Source: CAYFLR01 sp964343805 (GTDB lineage Bacteria > Bdellovibrionota_B > Oligoflexia > CAYFLR01). Taken from it: a DNA stretch of 64,000 nucleotides. Position 1 is the first letter of the stretch. Each line of letters starts with the position of its first letter. The translations under genes were made by a program, and so were the position numbers. The notes under the pieces are model-generated. The model did no database searches, was not told the DNA's origin, and was given only the letters and a program-made list of their open reading frames with translations. Of the stretch, positions 27,961-37,301 are shown in pieces. The DNA lies in contig CAYFLR010000009.1 in assembly GCA_964343805.1 (NCBI GenBank), forward strand, positions 62,001 to 126,000, in the 5' to 3' direction.

Positions 27961-30768
27961 CTAATAAATTACTGCCTTGGTTTCCTCTAGGGTATAGGAT
28001 TCTACAATGTCACCAACTTTGATGTCTCTATATTTTTCTAAACCTAAACCACACTCATAACCAGATGCGACTTCTCTCACATCATCTTTAAAACGCCTTA
28101 ATGAAGAAACTTTTCCTGTATATATAACTACATTATCTCGGATTAAACGAACATGACCGTTTCTGATGATCTTACCGTCTAATACAGATGAACCAGCAAT
28201 CATGCCCACTTTTGGATGAGGAAATGTTTCTCTGACTTCAGCTTTACCAATTATCTTTTCAACATACTCAGGAGCAAAACGACCTTCAATTGAACTCTTA
28301 ATCTCATCTATCAACGCATAGATAATGCTGTGATACATTACTAAAATATTCTCTTTTTCAGCCATGAGTTCTGCATTCGTATCAGCTCTCACATTAAAAC
28401 CAATAATAACCGCACCCGAAGTATTAGCTAAAATCACATCGGATTCGTTGATTCCACCTACAGCTTCATGCAGAATTTTAACTTCAACTCGATCATTGTT
28501 AAGCTTCATCAAAGAGCCATTCAGCGCCTCTATGGAACCTCTTGTATCGGCTTTAATTAGAACATTAAATTTCATCTTATCTTCGGACTGAAGCTTCTGA
28601 CTAAAGAGCAGTTCCAAAGACATTTCTTGAGGTTCAGCAGGTTCCGCACTCGCTTGCTGTTCAGCCTGTCTTCTATTTTCTATAATCTCTGCAGCTAGTT
28701 TTTCATTATCAACCACATTGAATCTTTGACCAGGAACAGGAACCGTAGCTAAACCACATATTTCAACCGGAATAGAAGGACCAGCGGTCTCAACAAATTC
28801 CCCTTTATGATCCATCATCGCTCTGATTTTTCCCTGACTCATATCTGCCACTACCACATCGCCTAAAGAAAGGATTCCTTCTTTAACAAGTGCAGTAGCG
28901 ATACAGCCTCGCCCTTTTTCCATTTTCGATTCAATGATAACACCTTCTGCAGGGCCTTCTACAGGAGCAGTTAACTCGAGCATTTCAGCTTGGAGTAAAA
29001 CTGAGCTTAAAAGATCGTCAATTCCTTCTCCTTTTAGAGCAGATACTTTACAGAAAATTGTATCACCACCCCATTCCTCACTGATTACTTCATGCTCTGC
29101 TAACTCTTGATACACCTTGTCTATATTGATATTTGGTCTATCAATTTTGTTCACGGCTACAATGATTGGCACTTCAGATGCCTTTGCATGGGAAATTGAT
29201 TCAATAGTCTGAGGCATAACTGAGTCGTCTGCAGCAACTACTAAAATTACAATATCTGTACATTGAGCTCCCCTTGCACGCATACTTGAAAAAGCCTCGT
29301 GTCCTGGGGTATCAATAAAGGTTAAAGATTTGTCATCTTTAACAACGGTATAAGCACCAATGTGTTGAGTTATTCCACCTGCTTCGCCTTTAACAACATT
29401 AGCATTTCGGATACTATCCAAGAGAGTCGTTTTTCCATGGTCAACATGTCCCATAACAGTTATGACTGGAGGTCGAGGCTCTGTTTTCCTCTCACCATAT
29501 TTGCTTTTTTGTTGAGTGAATACTTTATCCTCGTTAAAGGCCACGTTTTCCACTTCCAAACTAAATTCAGAGGCTATTAAAGTTGCTGTATCAATATCAA
29601 CCACTTGATTTGCAGTGAGCATCATCCCATGAGGAATCATTTTCTTAATGAGTTCACTCACCTTGATATTCATATTTTTTGCTAGATCTGCCACTGAAAT
29701 TTCACTGGTTAATTTAATTTTTGTCTTGATAGATTTAGGGGTAGTGATTTGAGTTTTTACTGAAGGACGTTTAGCGTGACGTCTTCCCCGCCCCATATCC
29801 ATAGACTTACGAGGGATGAATACCTCTTTCTTAGCAGGCTCCTCTTCTATTGGTAGTGTATTTTCTTCTTCTTCAGCTAGGATTTTGAGATAATCAATTT
29901 GCCTGTTTTTATTTCCTCTTTTTCTCGCTAATTCATCTTTACGAGCCTTCTTCTTTCTAATCTCTTCTTCAGAGTCATATCCTTTGGCATCAACCGGAGG
30001 GACTGCCTCTGAACCTTCAGTAGGATTCACACTTGAGCCAGCTTCTTTCTGTTTAGGTTTCTCATCCTCTACAACCCCACCCTTCTCTTTAATTTCATTT
30101 TGTTTCTTGAGCTTTAAAGCTGCTACATATTGAGACTCAAGAAAAGATCTTCGAACGGGATTCGTTTCTTCACGGATTTTTTTCTGTAATACTTCCAGAG
30201 GATCTAATATTTTTTCTTTTGATTCTGGCTCTTTGGCATCACTCTCTTTTGCCTCAACCTTTTCATCTTCCGTTTTCTCAGATGCTTCGGCTTTCTCTTC
30301 AGCCGCAGATGAATCCTTTTCCTTTGCCTCTTCTTTTACTTCTTCCTTTTGAGCAGATTCAGTTTTCGCTTCTTGAGAAGTAGTCTCATCATTAGTTTCT
30401 TTAGCTTCGGCTTTAGCTTCAACCTTAGACTCATCCTCTTCAATCTTGGTTGCTTCAGCTGTAGATTCTGGTATAGCCTCTTTCTCCACTTCTTTCTTAG
30501 CCAACTCTTTTTCAGTCTCTTTAGAAGCAGTGGCTTTCTTTTCTCCCTCTGCGACTTTCTTTTTCTCAGGCTGAGTCTCTTTAGCAGTAACCTCTTCCTT
30601 AGCAGCTTCTACTTTTTTAGTTTCCACTTCTTCGGTTGGCTTAGGTGCTGGTGCTTTCTTTCTTCGCCTACGAATGATGGTAGAAGATGTCCGCTTTTCA
30701 ATGATAGGATCTAAGGACATTTTTACATTTTCAGCATCGTTATTAGCATTTGTTTCTTCTGATTTCAT
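27961..30768 (-). CDS. infB: Translation initiation factor IF-2
   Basis: This GTPase brings initiator tRNA to the 30S subunit. I choose ATG 30768 (MKSEETNANN, 935 residues), preceded by AAGGTTGAGAG, over an upstream TTG at 30801. Residues about 25-330 are a Lys/Glu/Ala-rich low-complexity arm. An IF2_N-type module follows (S-V-A-D-L-A-K-N-M-N-I-K-V-S-E-L-I-K). The G domain has VMGHVDHGKTTLLDSIR (P-loop), D-T-P-G-H-E-A-F and N-K-I-D. Domains II, III and the fMet-tRNA-binding domain IV end at Y-T-L-E-E-T-K-A-V-I-Y. It lies between nusA and rbfA as in most bacteria. Confidence 0.96.
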   Translation of the reverse strand: MKSEETNANNDAENVKMSLDPIIEKRTSSTIIRRRRKKAPAPKPTEEVETKKVEAAKEEVTAKETQPEKKKVAEGEKKATASKETEKELAKKEVEKEAIPESTAEATKIEEDESKVEAKAEAKETNDETTSQEAKTESAQKEEVKEEAKEKDSSAAEEKAEASEKTEDEKVEAKESDAKEPESKEKILDPLEVLQKKIREETNPVRRSFLESQYVAALKLKKQNEIKEKGGVVEDEKPKQKEAGSSVNPTEGSEAVPPVDAKGYDSEEEIRKKKARKDELARKRGNKNRQIDYLKILAEEEENTLPIEEEPAKKEVFIPRKSMDMGRGRRHAKRPSVKTQITTPKSIKTKIKLTSEISVADLAKNMNIKVSELIKKMIPHGMMLTANQVVDIDTATLIASEFSLEVENVAFNEDKVFTQQKSKYGERKTEPRPPVITVMGHVDHGKTTLLDSIRNANVVKGEAGGITQHIGAYTVVKDDKSLTFIDTPGHEAFSSMRARGAQCTDIVILVVAADDSVMPQTIESISHAKASEVPIIVAVNKIDRPNINIDKVYQELAEHEVISEEWGGDTIFCKVSALKGEGIDDLLSSVLLQAEMLELTAPVEGPAEGVIIESKMEKGRGCIATALVKEGILSLGDVVVADMSQGKIRAMMDHKGEFVETAGPSIPVEICGLATVPVPGQRFNVVDNEKLAAEIIENRRQAEQQASAEPAEPQEMSLELLFSQKLQSEDKMKFNVLIKADTRGSIEALNGSLMKLNNDRVEVKILHEAVGGINESDVILANTSGAVIIGFNVRADTNAELMAEKENILVMYHSIIYALIDEIKSSIEGRFAPEYVEKIIGKAEVRETFPHPKVGMIAGSSVLDGKIIRNGHVRLIRDNVVIYTGKVSSLRRFKDDVREVASGYECGLGLEKYRDIKVGDIVESYTLEETKAVIY

Positions 30769-30837
30769 ATAGTCTCTCAACCTTAATTCGGTTAATTTCA
30801 ATTATGTCTTTATAACAGGTCTTACAGTAAATCTATT

Positions 30838-32300
30838 TTACAACACTACTGACTCAGCATATTTCTTCAAATCATGTAATGTGTCAGGCTCAACTTCTAG
30901 CTTCTGAGCCAGAACCTCTACATCGGTTTTGGTTATATGGTTTAAATTGTAATAACCCAAACCATTCAATTTCACCAATAAATCTGGAGTCATGCTCGGT
31001 GCATTGAGCATGAGATTATCATCAGTGGTCAGCTCTCTTCCTAGTACAACTTCAGGAGCTTTCTTTCCTTCTTCTTCTACTAGTTTTTGAGCGTTTCCAA
31101 TAATAAGCTCAGCTTGTTCATCAGAACATCCGAGAATTCGAATCATAATTCTAGGTGACAACTTACTAATCTCATCAACGCTTCTAAAGCCTTCATTTAC
31201 AAGAATGGTGACCAGAAGATCTGACAGACCTTCAATGTGTTTAATAGTTTCGCGAGCTACATCTTTAGACTCTTCGAGTTTAGATTCACTCTTAATATCT
31301 ATTTTCCAATTAGNNNNNNNNNNAAACGAACGTTTTGTCCTCGTTTTCCGATTGCCAAGGAGAGTTGATCATCGGGAACAATCACTTCCATTGAGTTACT
31401 TTTCTCATTTACAATAACTTTAGAAACTTCAGCTGGGGCCAGTGCATTGCAAACAAATTGTGCGGGATCTTTATCCCAAGGTACAATATCAATTTTCTCA
31501 CCTCGAAGTTCTTGTACCACATTTTGAACCCTGGATCCCTTAACCCCCACACAAGCACCCACGGGATCAACCGAGGCATCTTTGGAATAAACTGCGATTT
31601 TAGATCTAAAACCAGGATCTCTCACACCATTTTGGATAGTTACTACACCATCGTAAATCTCTGATACTTCCATTTCAAAAAGACGGATAAGCATACCTTC
31701 ATGAGCTCGACTGAGTATAATTTGAGGACCCTTGGTGATTCTTTTCACATCAGAAACATAGGCTTGGATGCGATCTTTTATACGGTATTTCTCAATAGGA
31801 ACTTGCTCTCTATAAGGAAGAACGGCTTCAGTACGACCGAGATCAACAATGATATCTTGGCGCTCAAAACGTCTAATAATCCCAGAGATGAGCTCTCCTT
31901 TACGACCTTTAAACTCTTCATAAATCACATCTTTTTCAGCATCACGTACTTTTTGAATTAGAATTTGTTTTGCTGCTTGAGCTGCAACACGTGTAAAGAA
32001 AGAAGTGTCTAATTTACTTCCCAAATCGTCTTCTAAAGCAGCTCCTGGATCCTTCTCTTTGGCTTCTTCAATTGATATTTGGAGTATTTCATCTTCAACG
32101 GTCTCAACCACTTGACGGAATTGGAAAAGTTCAACTTCTCCCAACTCTTCATTATACATAGCTTCAATATCTGCTTCATATCCAAATTTTAATCTTGCAA
32201 CATGAAGCATTGCTGCCTCTAGGGCTTCAATAATCAGCGCTTTATCAATTCCTTTGTCTTTCCCCACCATTTCCACAAGTTTATCTAAGCTGTCTTGCAT
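30838..32300 (-). CDS. nusA: Transcription termination/antitermination factor NusA (interrupted by a sequence gap)
   Basis: One gene is broken by ten Ns at 31314-31323. Before the gap are the N-terminal RNA-polymerase-binding domain, an S1 domain (G-E-L-I-S-G-I-I-R-R-F-E-R-Q-D-I-I-V-D-L-G) and KH domains including V-G-A-C-V-G-V-K-G-S-R and I-G-K-R-G-Q-N-V-R. After it the frame resumes at N-W-K-I-D-I-K-S-E-S and continues through helix-hairpin-helix repeats to A-E-S-V-V-L. By comparison with the family, about five residues (roughly 14 bases) are missing. NusA controls pausing, intrinsic termination and antitermination. It sits 11 bases after rimP and 36 before infB. Confidence 0.94.
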
Positions 32301-32311
32301 GAAAATCCTCT

Positions 32312-32764
32312 TTATTTATCAATATTAACCTTAATAATTAAATCTCTAGGGATCTCAACCCTTTTATCATCTACTTGTAATACAAGATAATCTGTATTCC
32401 TTTCAATTAAATCTCCCTGCCAAACCTTTTTATTTTCATAGGGTTGATCAAGCTTCACTTTGAGTGGCTCTCCCACAAACCTTTGAAAGTCTTTGTCTGT
32501 ATGCAGGGACCGGTTAATCCCTGGAGATGAAACCTCGAAACAAAAAGGGTATTGAAAGCTATCTTCCAGCTCTTCATCCTCACGAAACAGACGAGAAGCT
32601 TTTGCACAGTCATCAATGCCCACTACCTTGGACACATCCTGGTGTTCAATAAAAACTCGTAAATAACCATCTTGCTTAACATCTTTTGCCTGCATTTCAA
32701 CCAAGACAAATCCGTGCTCAGCAAGGGTTTTTTCGATATGATTGTGTAACTTATCTAAATCCAT
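32312..32764 (-). CDS. rimP: Ribosome maturation factor RimP
   Basis: This 150-residue protein assists 30S assembly. The N-terminal alpha/beta domain reads H-G-F-V-L-V-E-M-Q and carries the family signature F-E-V-S-S-P-G-I-N-R-S-L near residue 78. The C-terminal Sm-like domain carries G-E-P-L-K-V-K-L and W-Q-G-D-L-I-E-R. Length is normal. It is the first gene of the rimP-nusA-infB-rbfA-truB block, and its 5' leader contains a minus-strand intrinsic terminator. Confidence 0.93.
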   Translation of the reverse strand: MDLDKLHNHIEKTLAEHGFVLVEMQAKDVKQDGYLRVFIEHQDVSKVVGIDDCAKASRLFREDEELEDSFQYPFCFEVSSPGINRSLHTDKDFQRFVGEPLKVKLDQPYENKKVWQGDLIERNTDYLVLQVDDKRVEIPRDLIIKVNIDK

Positions 32765-32943
32765 TCAATAACTAATCACATAAAATAGAGTATTACTTCA
32801 AATAGCGCCCAGCGCCCTTAAAGACTTCTAATGTTGAGTACTTATAAAGGTTAAACCTGCTCACCTCAACAATATCCATTAAAACAAGTGCAACAGAAAA
32901 AAACAGAAGTTACGAATACCGTAACGAAGGGTAAGCGGAGAAC

Positions 32944-32969
32944 AAAAAAAGTGGGCATTTAACCCACTT
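32944..32969 (-). terminator. Intrinsic terminator (attenuator candidate) in the rimP-nusA leader
   Basis: A perfect 7-base-pair stem aagtggg/cccactt with a seven-base loop (32949-32969) is followed on the minus strand by a run of seven U (32950-32944). No minus-strand gene lies between it and the divergent aspS, so the only transcript that can meet it is the rimP leader. It therefore looks like an attenuator about 180 bases before the rimP start. Regulation is inference. Confidence 0.7.
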
Positions 32970-33212
32970 ACAAGTCTCAAATCAAAAAGCACGACCCTTT
33001 TAACATATGAAATGGGATTTATTCAAGTTAAAAAATTGAAAACACTCTTTTTTTAGTAATAATTGTCTTTTTTTTGAGTCTTTTGGGATCCTGCAGAAAA
33101 ATGCACTGATTTCTCCTATAGTTAAACAAAAGCAGTGAATTTTGGTTTTTGAGTAGGATTTATATGACAAAGTGAGATTTTTTCGGTTATATTGTTCAAA
33201 CTTTTGCCCTCA

Positions 33213-33234
33213 GATCCTCAGAATTTTTAAGGAT
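33213..33234 (+). repeat. Fragment of dispersed palindromic element
   Basis: The 17 bases gatcctcagaattttta are identical to the complement of 10032-10048, the right outer arm of the nested palindrome. They sit 44 bases upstream of the aspS start. A partner arm is not clear; gggatcctgcagaaaaa near 33090 is a weak direct-orientation relative. Confidence 0.6.
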
Positions 33235-33277
33235 AAGGACAAAAATCTAAAGCCAGGACATCAAATTGGAGACTGAA

Positions 33278-35047
33278 ATGAATTATCGAAGCCATGAGAT
33301 ATCTTCTCTTACTAATAAAATTATCGACCAAGAGGTGACACTAGCCGGATGGATTCACACCCGTCGAGAACATGGGGAAATAATTTTTGTTGAACTAAGA
33401 GATCGTAGTGGGAAAATGCAATTACGGTTTGATCAATCAGTGGTATCTGCTGAAAATTTTACTCTTATTAAACAACTTAAGAGTGAAAGTGTTATTAAGG
33501 TAATGGGTACTATTGCCCAACGCCCCGAAGAAGCAATCAATAAAAAGAAAGAAAGAGGCGATATAGATCTGCTGGTCAAAGAGTTAACAGTACTTAATAC
33601 CAGTGAAACCCTTCCCTTTGTAATTAATAAACCTGCGGAAGCTTCCGAAGCCCTCACACTCAAATACCGATATCTCGACTTACGGAAAGATTATTACAAA
33701 GAGATTCTTAAGCTGAGACATGAAGTGGTTTTTACAATCCGTTCTTTCTTAGTGGAAAAAGGGTTTTGGGAAATCGAGACACCTATTCTTACAAAAAGCA
33801 CTCCAGAAGGTGCAAGAGATTTTATAGTTCCCTCTCGCCATCATCCAGGAACCTTCTACGCCCTACCTCAGTCACCACAACAATATAAAGAGCTCCTCAT
33901 GGCATCAGGAGTTGAAAAATACTTTCAAATTGCACGGTGCCTGAGAGACGAAGATGCTCGGGCGGATCGACAGATTGAGCATACTCAAATTGATATGGAA
34001 ATGAGTTTTGTAGAGCGTGAAGACATGCTCCAGCTACTAGAAGAATTGATGGTCTCTCTAGCAAAAAAACACAGCAAGAAAAAACTTTGGAAAGAAAATC
34101 TACCCAGACTGAAGTACGATGAGGCCATTGACAAATACGGCAGTGACAAACCAGACCTTCGTTTTGATATGCCCCTCATGACTTTTTCTGAAATTTTTAA
34201 AGACAGTACTTTTCCCCTCTTTCAAACAACCCTTGCTGAAAACAAGTCTATCCGAGGTTTAGTTGCCCCTGGATGTGCAGATTACTCAAGAAAAAAGGTG
34301 GATAACCTTACCAAACTAGCAAGGACTCATGGGGCTCCCAACTTAATTGCCATCGCGTTTTTACCTGATGGAGGGATTAAATCCTCAATTAAGAAATTTC
34401 TAACCGAAGAAGAAGTTTCACAAATAAAAGCACTCTGCTCATGTAAAGAAGGGGATTTGGTTATTCTCAGCGCCGGAGATTACAGCGCCGTTTCAGGCGG
34501 TCTAGGTCAAGTTAGATACCACTTTGGTAAAGAACTTAAGCTGGCAGATGAAAATATGCTCGCACTTGCTTTTGTTGTAGATTTTCCACTGTTTGAAAAA
34601 GATGAAGAGAACAATCGGTTTGACCCCGTGCATCATATGTTTACCCGTCCCCTAGATGATGATCTCCCTCTATTAGACAGCGATCCCTTAAAAGTAAAAA
34701 GCACCCAATACGACCTGGTCTGCAATGGCTATGAGCTTTGCAGTGGAAGCATTCGAATCCACACCAGAGATTTACAGGAAAAAATTATGAATCTCATTGG
34801 CATTTCCAAAGAAGATGCCAATGATAAATTTGGTCATTTATTGGAAGCTTTTGATTATGGAACTCCCCCACATGGTGGGGCAGCACCAGGACTTGATCGC
34901 CTTCTGATGGTCTTACATGGAACAGAAAACATAAAAGATGTAATCGCTTTTCCCAAATCCACAACCGGAAAAGATGTTATGATGGATGCTCCATCAGCTA
35001 TTGACCTAGAACAGCTAGACGAGCTACAATTAAAATCAATTACATGA
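33278..35047 (+). CDS. aspS: Aspartyl-tRNA synthetase
   Basis: This 589-residue class II synthetase is of the bacterial type with a GAD insertion. ATG 33278 is chosen because GGAG lies nine bases upstream; the TTG at 33266 would sit before that site. Seen are the OB-fold anticodon domain (G-W-I-H-T-R-R-E-H-G-E-I-I-F-V-E-L-R-D-R), motif 2 (R-C-L-R-D-E-D-A-R-A-D-R-Q) and motif 3 (P-G-L-D-R-L-L-M-V-L-H-G). The His in RREHGE is the residue found in several non-discriminating AspRS enzymes that also charge tRNA-Asn, where E. coli has Leu; this is only a hint. Its stop overlaps the next start (ATGA). Confidence 0.96.
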   Translation: MNYRSHEISSLTNKIIDQEVTLAGWIHTRREHGEIIFVELRDRSGKMQLRFDQSVVSAENFTLIKQLKSESVIKVMGTIAQRPEEAINKKKERGDIDLLVKELTVLNTSETLPFVINKPAEASEALTLKYRYLDLRKDYYKEILKLRHEVVFTIRSFLVEKGFWEIETPILTKSTPEGARDFIVPSRHHPGTFYALPQSPQQYKELLMASGVEKYFQIARCLRDEDARADRQIEHTQIDMEMSFVEREDMLQLLEELMVSLAKKHSKKKLWKENLPRLKYDEAIDKYGSDKPDLRFDMPLMTFSEIFKDSTFPLFQTTLAENKSIRGLVAPGCADYSRKKVDNLTKLARTHGAPNLIAIAFLPDGGIKSSIKKFLTEEEVSQIKALCSCKEGDLVILSAGDYSAVSGGLGQVRYHFGKELKLADENMLALAFVVDFPLFEKDEENNRFDPVHHMFTRPLDDDLPLLDSDPLKVKSTQYDLVCNGYELCSGSIRIHTRDLQEKIMNLIGISKEDANDKFGHLLEAFDYGTPPHGGAAPGLDRLLMVLHGTENIKDVIAFPKSTTGKDVMMDAPSAIDLEQLDELQLKSIT

Positions 35048-36240
35048 ATGCTAAATTTACATTAACACCACAAAAAACATTCAACGCTGTCTTAAAAGAC
35101 TGCAGCGTATTAGTTTGCGAAGCCAATTATAATACAAAACAAACCATTGTAACCTTTCTGAACAACCTGAAGACTTCGAATATTTATCAATGCACTAATA
35201 TTCGAGAAGCCCGTGGGCTCCTGAAAAAGCATAGTAATATAGACATTATACTCTGCGACTTTAACATTTCTGATACCACCACTGGCATTGATTTCTGTAA
35301 AGATGTTAAAAGAGAGACCCCTCCCTTCAAGCATATGTTTGTTTTACTTGCCAACCAATCCAACACTTCAGATATTGTCCTCGCTTATCGAGAGGGGGTT
35401 GATGGATTTTTATTAAAGCCTTTTGATTTTGAAACCTTCCAGGACAAAATTGTTCAGCTTTATAAAGAGAAACAATCTCCATCAAAATTAAAAATTTTAC
35501 TGAATCAAGGTTTTCAGCAACTAGAAAATAATGAATTGGAAGAAGCTGAAAAAAACTTCAAAGTCTGTTTAGAGCTAGAATCCAACAGCGCAAAAGCTCG
35601 GGTGGGATTAGGTCGTATTTACGAACTAAGGAATGATCATGAAAATGCCTTAAAAACCTTTACCGAGGCTGTAAGCATTAATCCCAGTTTCGTTGAAGGT
35701 CACTCAGAAATCCTGAGATACCACAAAACCAATGGGAATCTCCCTTTGGCCATTCGATGGGCTGAGAATTTAGCAATGCAGTTCCCAGATAATATTTATT
35801 ATTTGATGGCTCTCGGAGACCTTTATTTTGAAAACAACGATTTCGAAAATAGCATTTTAACCTATGATAAGACGCTATCCATTAACGCTTCAGCTAAGGC
35901 ACACAAAGGAAAGGCGGACTCTTATTACCGTCTATCTAATTATGATGAAGCCATAACAAGTTACCAAAGCGCTCTCAAGTTAGATCCCAATAGTATAAAA
36001 ATACTCAACGCTTTGGGCTTGGCTTACTCTAGAAAAAAGGAATATCATTTAGCTTTACAACAGTACCGAATCGCTATCTCTATTGAACCTTTGAATGAAA
36101 AAATTTATTTCAATATGGGTACTGCCTATGAGTCTTTGAAGCAGTGGAAAGAGGCAGAGTTTTGTTTTCAGAAAGCATTGGATATTAAGCCGGTCTATCC
36201 AAAGGCAATTGAGGCATTACGTAAAGTTAAACGCTACTAG
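35044..36240 (+). CDS. Receiver domain-TPR protein
   Basis: This 398-residue protein has a response-regulator receiver at residues 20-142 and six or more tetratricopeptide repeats from about 150 to the end (E-A-E-K-N-F-K-V-C-L-E-L-E-S-N-S-A-K-A, Y-D-E-A-I-T-S-Y-Q-S-A-L-K-L-D-P-N-S). The phospho-acceptor is D72 (I-I-L-C-D-F-N-I) and the conserved Lys is K125 (F-L-L-K-P-F). The acidic pair at the first strand is reduced to V-C-E-A. It has no DNA-binding domain, so it probably works by phosphorylation-controlled protein contacts. Its start overlaps the aspS stop by four bases. No histidine kinase is nearby. Confidence 0.88.
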   Translation: MNAKFTLTPQKTFNAVLKDCSVLVCEANYNTKQTIVTFLNNLKTSNIYQCTNIREARGLLKKHSNIDIILCDFNISDTTTGIDFCKDVKRETPPFKHMFVLLANQSNTSDIVLAYREGVDGFLLKPFDFETFQDKIVQLYKEKQSPSKLKILLNQGFQQLENNELEEAEKNFKVCLELESNSAKARVGLGRIYELRNDHENALKTFTEAVSINPSFVEGHSEILRYHKTNGNLPLAIRWAENLAMQFPDNIYYLMALGDLYFENNDFENSILTYDKTLSINASAKAHKGKADSYYRLSNYDEAITSYQSALKLDPNSIKILNALGLAYSRKKEYHLALQQYRIAISIEPLNEKIYFNMGTAYESLKQWKEAEFCFQKALDIKPVYPKAIEALRKVKRY

Positions 36241-37301
36241 GAAAACCATTTCTTAATCAGTTCTCTGGAACTTAGAGTCTGATCATCAATTTCAGCAGAA
36301 AACATGGAAAAAGAAGAAGAGGTCAATTTGTTTTTCTTGAAATCCTTAATTTTAGCAAGAGAGCTATCAATGAGTTGTTTGTATGGCTCTTGTTGATAGA
36401 GGGATAGTAATATTTCATGAGCCTCTCTCCACAAATTAATATCTTTGCATATTGAAAAAATATTAATTCCTGCTTCAAGACCCATAGATATTGTCTCTCT
36501 AAGAGAAAAATTATCCGCAATAGCCTTCATTTCAAGATCATCAGAGAAAACAATCCCCTTGAACCCTATAAAATCAAGTAATTTAGGAAGCGTCTTAGAA
36601 GACAAAGTGGCTGGTAAATGATCGAATTCGGGATAGATTATGTGAGCTGACATGATTACATCTAAGCCATCTTTAGCCATCTCTCTAAAGGGAGCTAGCT
36701 CTCTGTTCACCATAAGTTCTTTAGAAAGGTTTAGAGTAGGTAATGCCAAATGAGAGTCTAAATCTGTATCACCATGACCGGGAAAGTGCTTACCACAGGA
36801 GATGATACCCTCACTTGCGAAAGCCTTAGTAACTATTTTGGCATGTTCTACTACTGAGGAGACACTGTCTCCAAAGCTACGATCTCCTATAATAGGATTA
36901 TCGGGATTCGTATCCAAGTCTAAGACTGGTGAAAAATTAAGATTAAACCCCGCAGATCTCAAATCTCTGGCTAGATATGAATAGAGTTTCTCAGCAACTT
37001 CTGGGTTATTTAGTTTTGCTACCTCTCTAAAAGATGGATAATTAGCAAATTCATCTTTTGGAAGCCTTTGTACCCTTCCACCCTCTTGATCTACTGAAAT
37101 AAAAGGATCTGGATTATCATCATTACCAAAACTACTATAAATGGATTTATTTAGATCGAAGATCTGTTTATAAGTCTGGCAGTTACGCTTAAATAAGATG
37201 ATCCCTGTTGGCACAGTAGATTTTATAAGCTCTTTTTCAATTGGGGACAACTCATAACCCTCAATACCTATAAGTAAGAGCTGCCCTATTTGAGGAGACA
37301 T
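36237..37301 (-). CDS. nagZ: Beta-N-acetylhexosaminidase, GH3
   Basis: This 354-residue cytoplasmic GH3 enzyme removes GlcNAc from muropeptides during cell-wall recycling. The diagnostic NagZ loop KHFPGHGDTDLDSH covers 171-184 with H176 and D178, the usual acid/base pair. The nucleophile lies in F-S-D-D-L-E-M (254-255). G-R-V-Q-R-L and D-P-F-I-S-V-D-Q-E-G-G also match. There is no signal peptide. It follows khpA with a one-base stop/start overlap and ends four bases inside the convergent receiver-TPR gene. Confidence 0.93.
   Translation of the reverse strand: MSPQIGQLLLIGIEGYELSPIEKELIKSTVPTGIILFKRNCQTYKQIFDLNKSIYSSFGNDDNPDPFISVDQEGGRVQRLPKDEFANYPSFREVAKLNNPEVAEKLYSYLARDLRSAGFNLNFSPVLDLDTNPDNPIIGDRSFGDSVSSVVEHAKIVTKAFASEGIISCGKHFPGHGDTDLDSHLALPTLNLSKELMVNRELAPFREMAKDGLDVIMSAHIIYPEFDHLPATLSSKTLPKLLDFIGFKGIVFSDDLEMKAIADNFSLRETISMGLEAGINIFSICKDINLWREAHEILLSLYQQEPYKQLIDSSLAKIKDFKKNKLTSSSFSMFSAEIDDQTLSSRELIKKWFS

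Larger units (their letters stand above)
32765..33277. other. 513-base spacer between divergent rimP and aspS
   Basis: No coding frame is supported here. The rimP side holds a structured leader: hairpins ttacg/cgtaa near 32912-32926 and gttgag/ctcaac (32837-32874) with an inner aggtt/aacct, a gcgcccagcgccc direct repeat near 32807, and the terminator listed separately. A possible minus-strand promoter is TTAACT, 18 bases, then TATGTT around 33004-33035. The aspS side holds AT-rich sequence and a fragment of the dispersed gatcctcagaattttt repeat. GGAG precedes the aspS ATG. Confidence 0.55.

Noticed and set aside
30349..30714. Plus-strand 121-codon frame rich in Phe/Ser/Leu opposite infB
   Set aside because: It is the antisense of the Lys/Glu-rich IF-2 arm; composition is explained by that.
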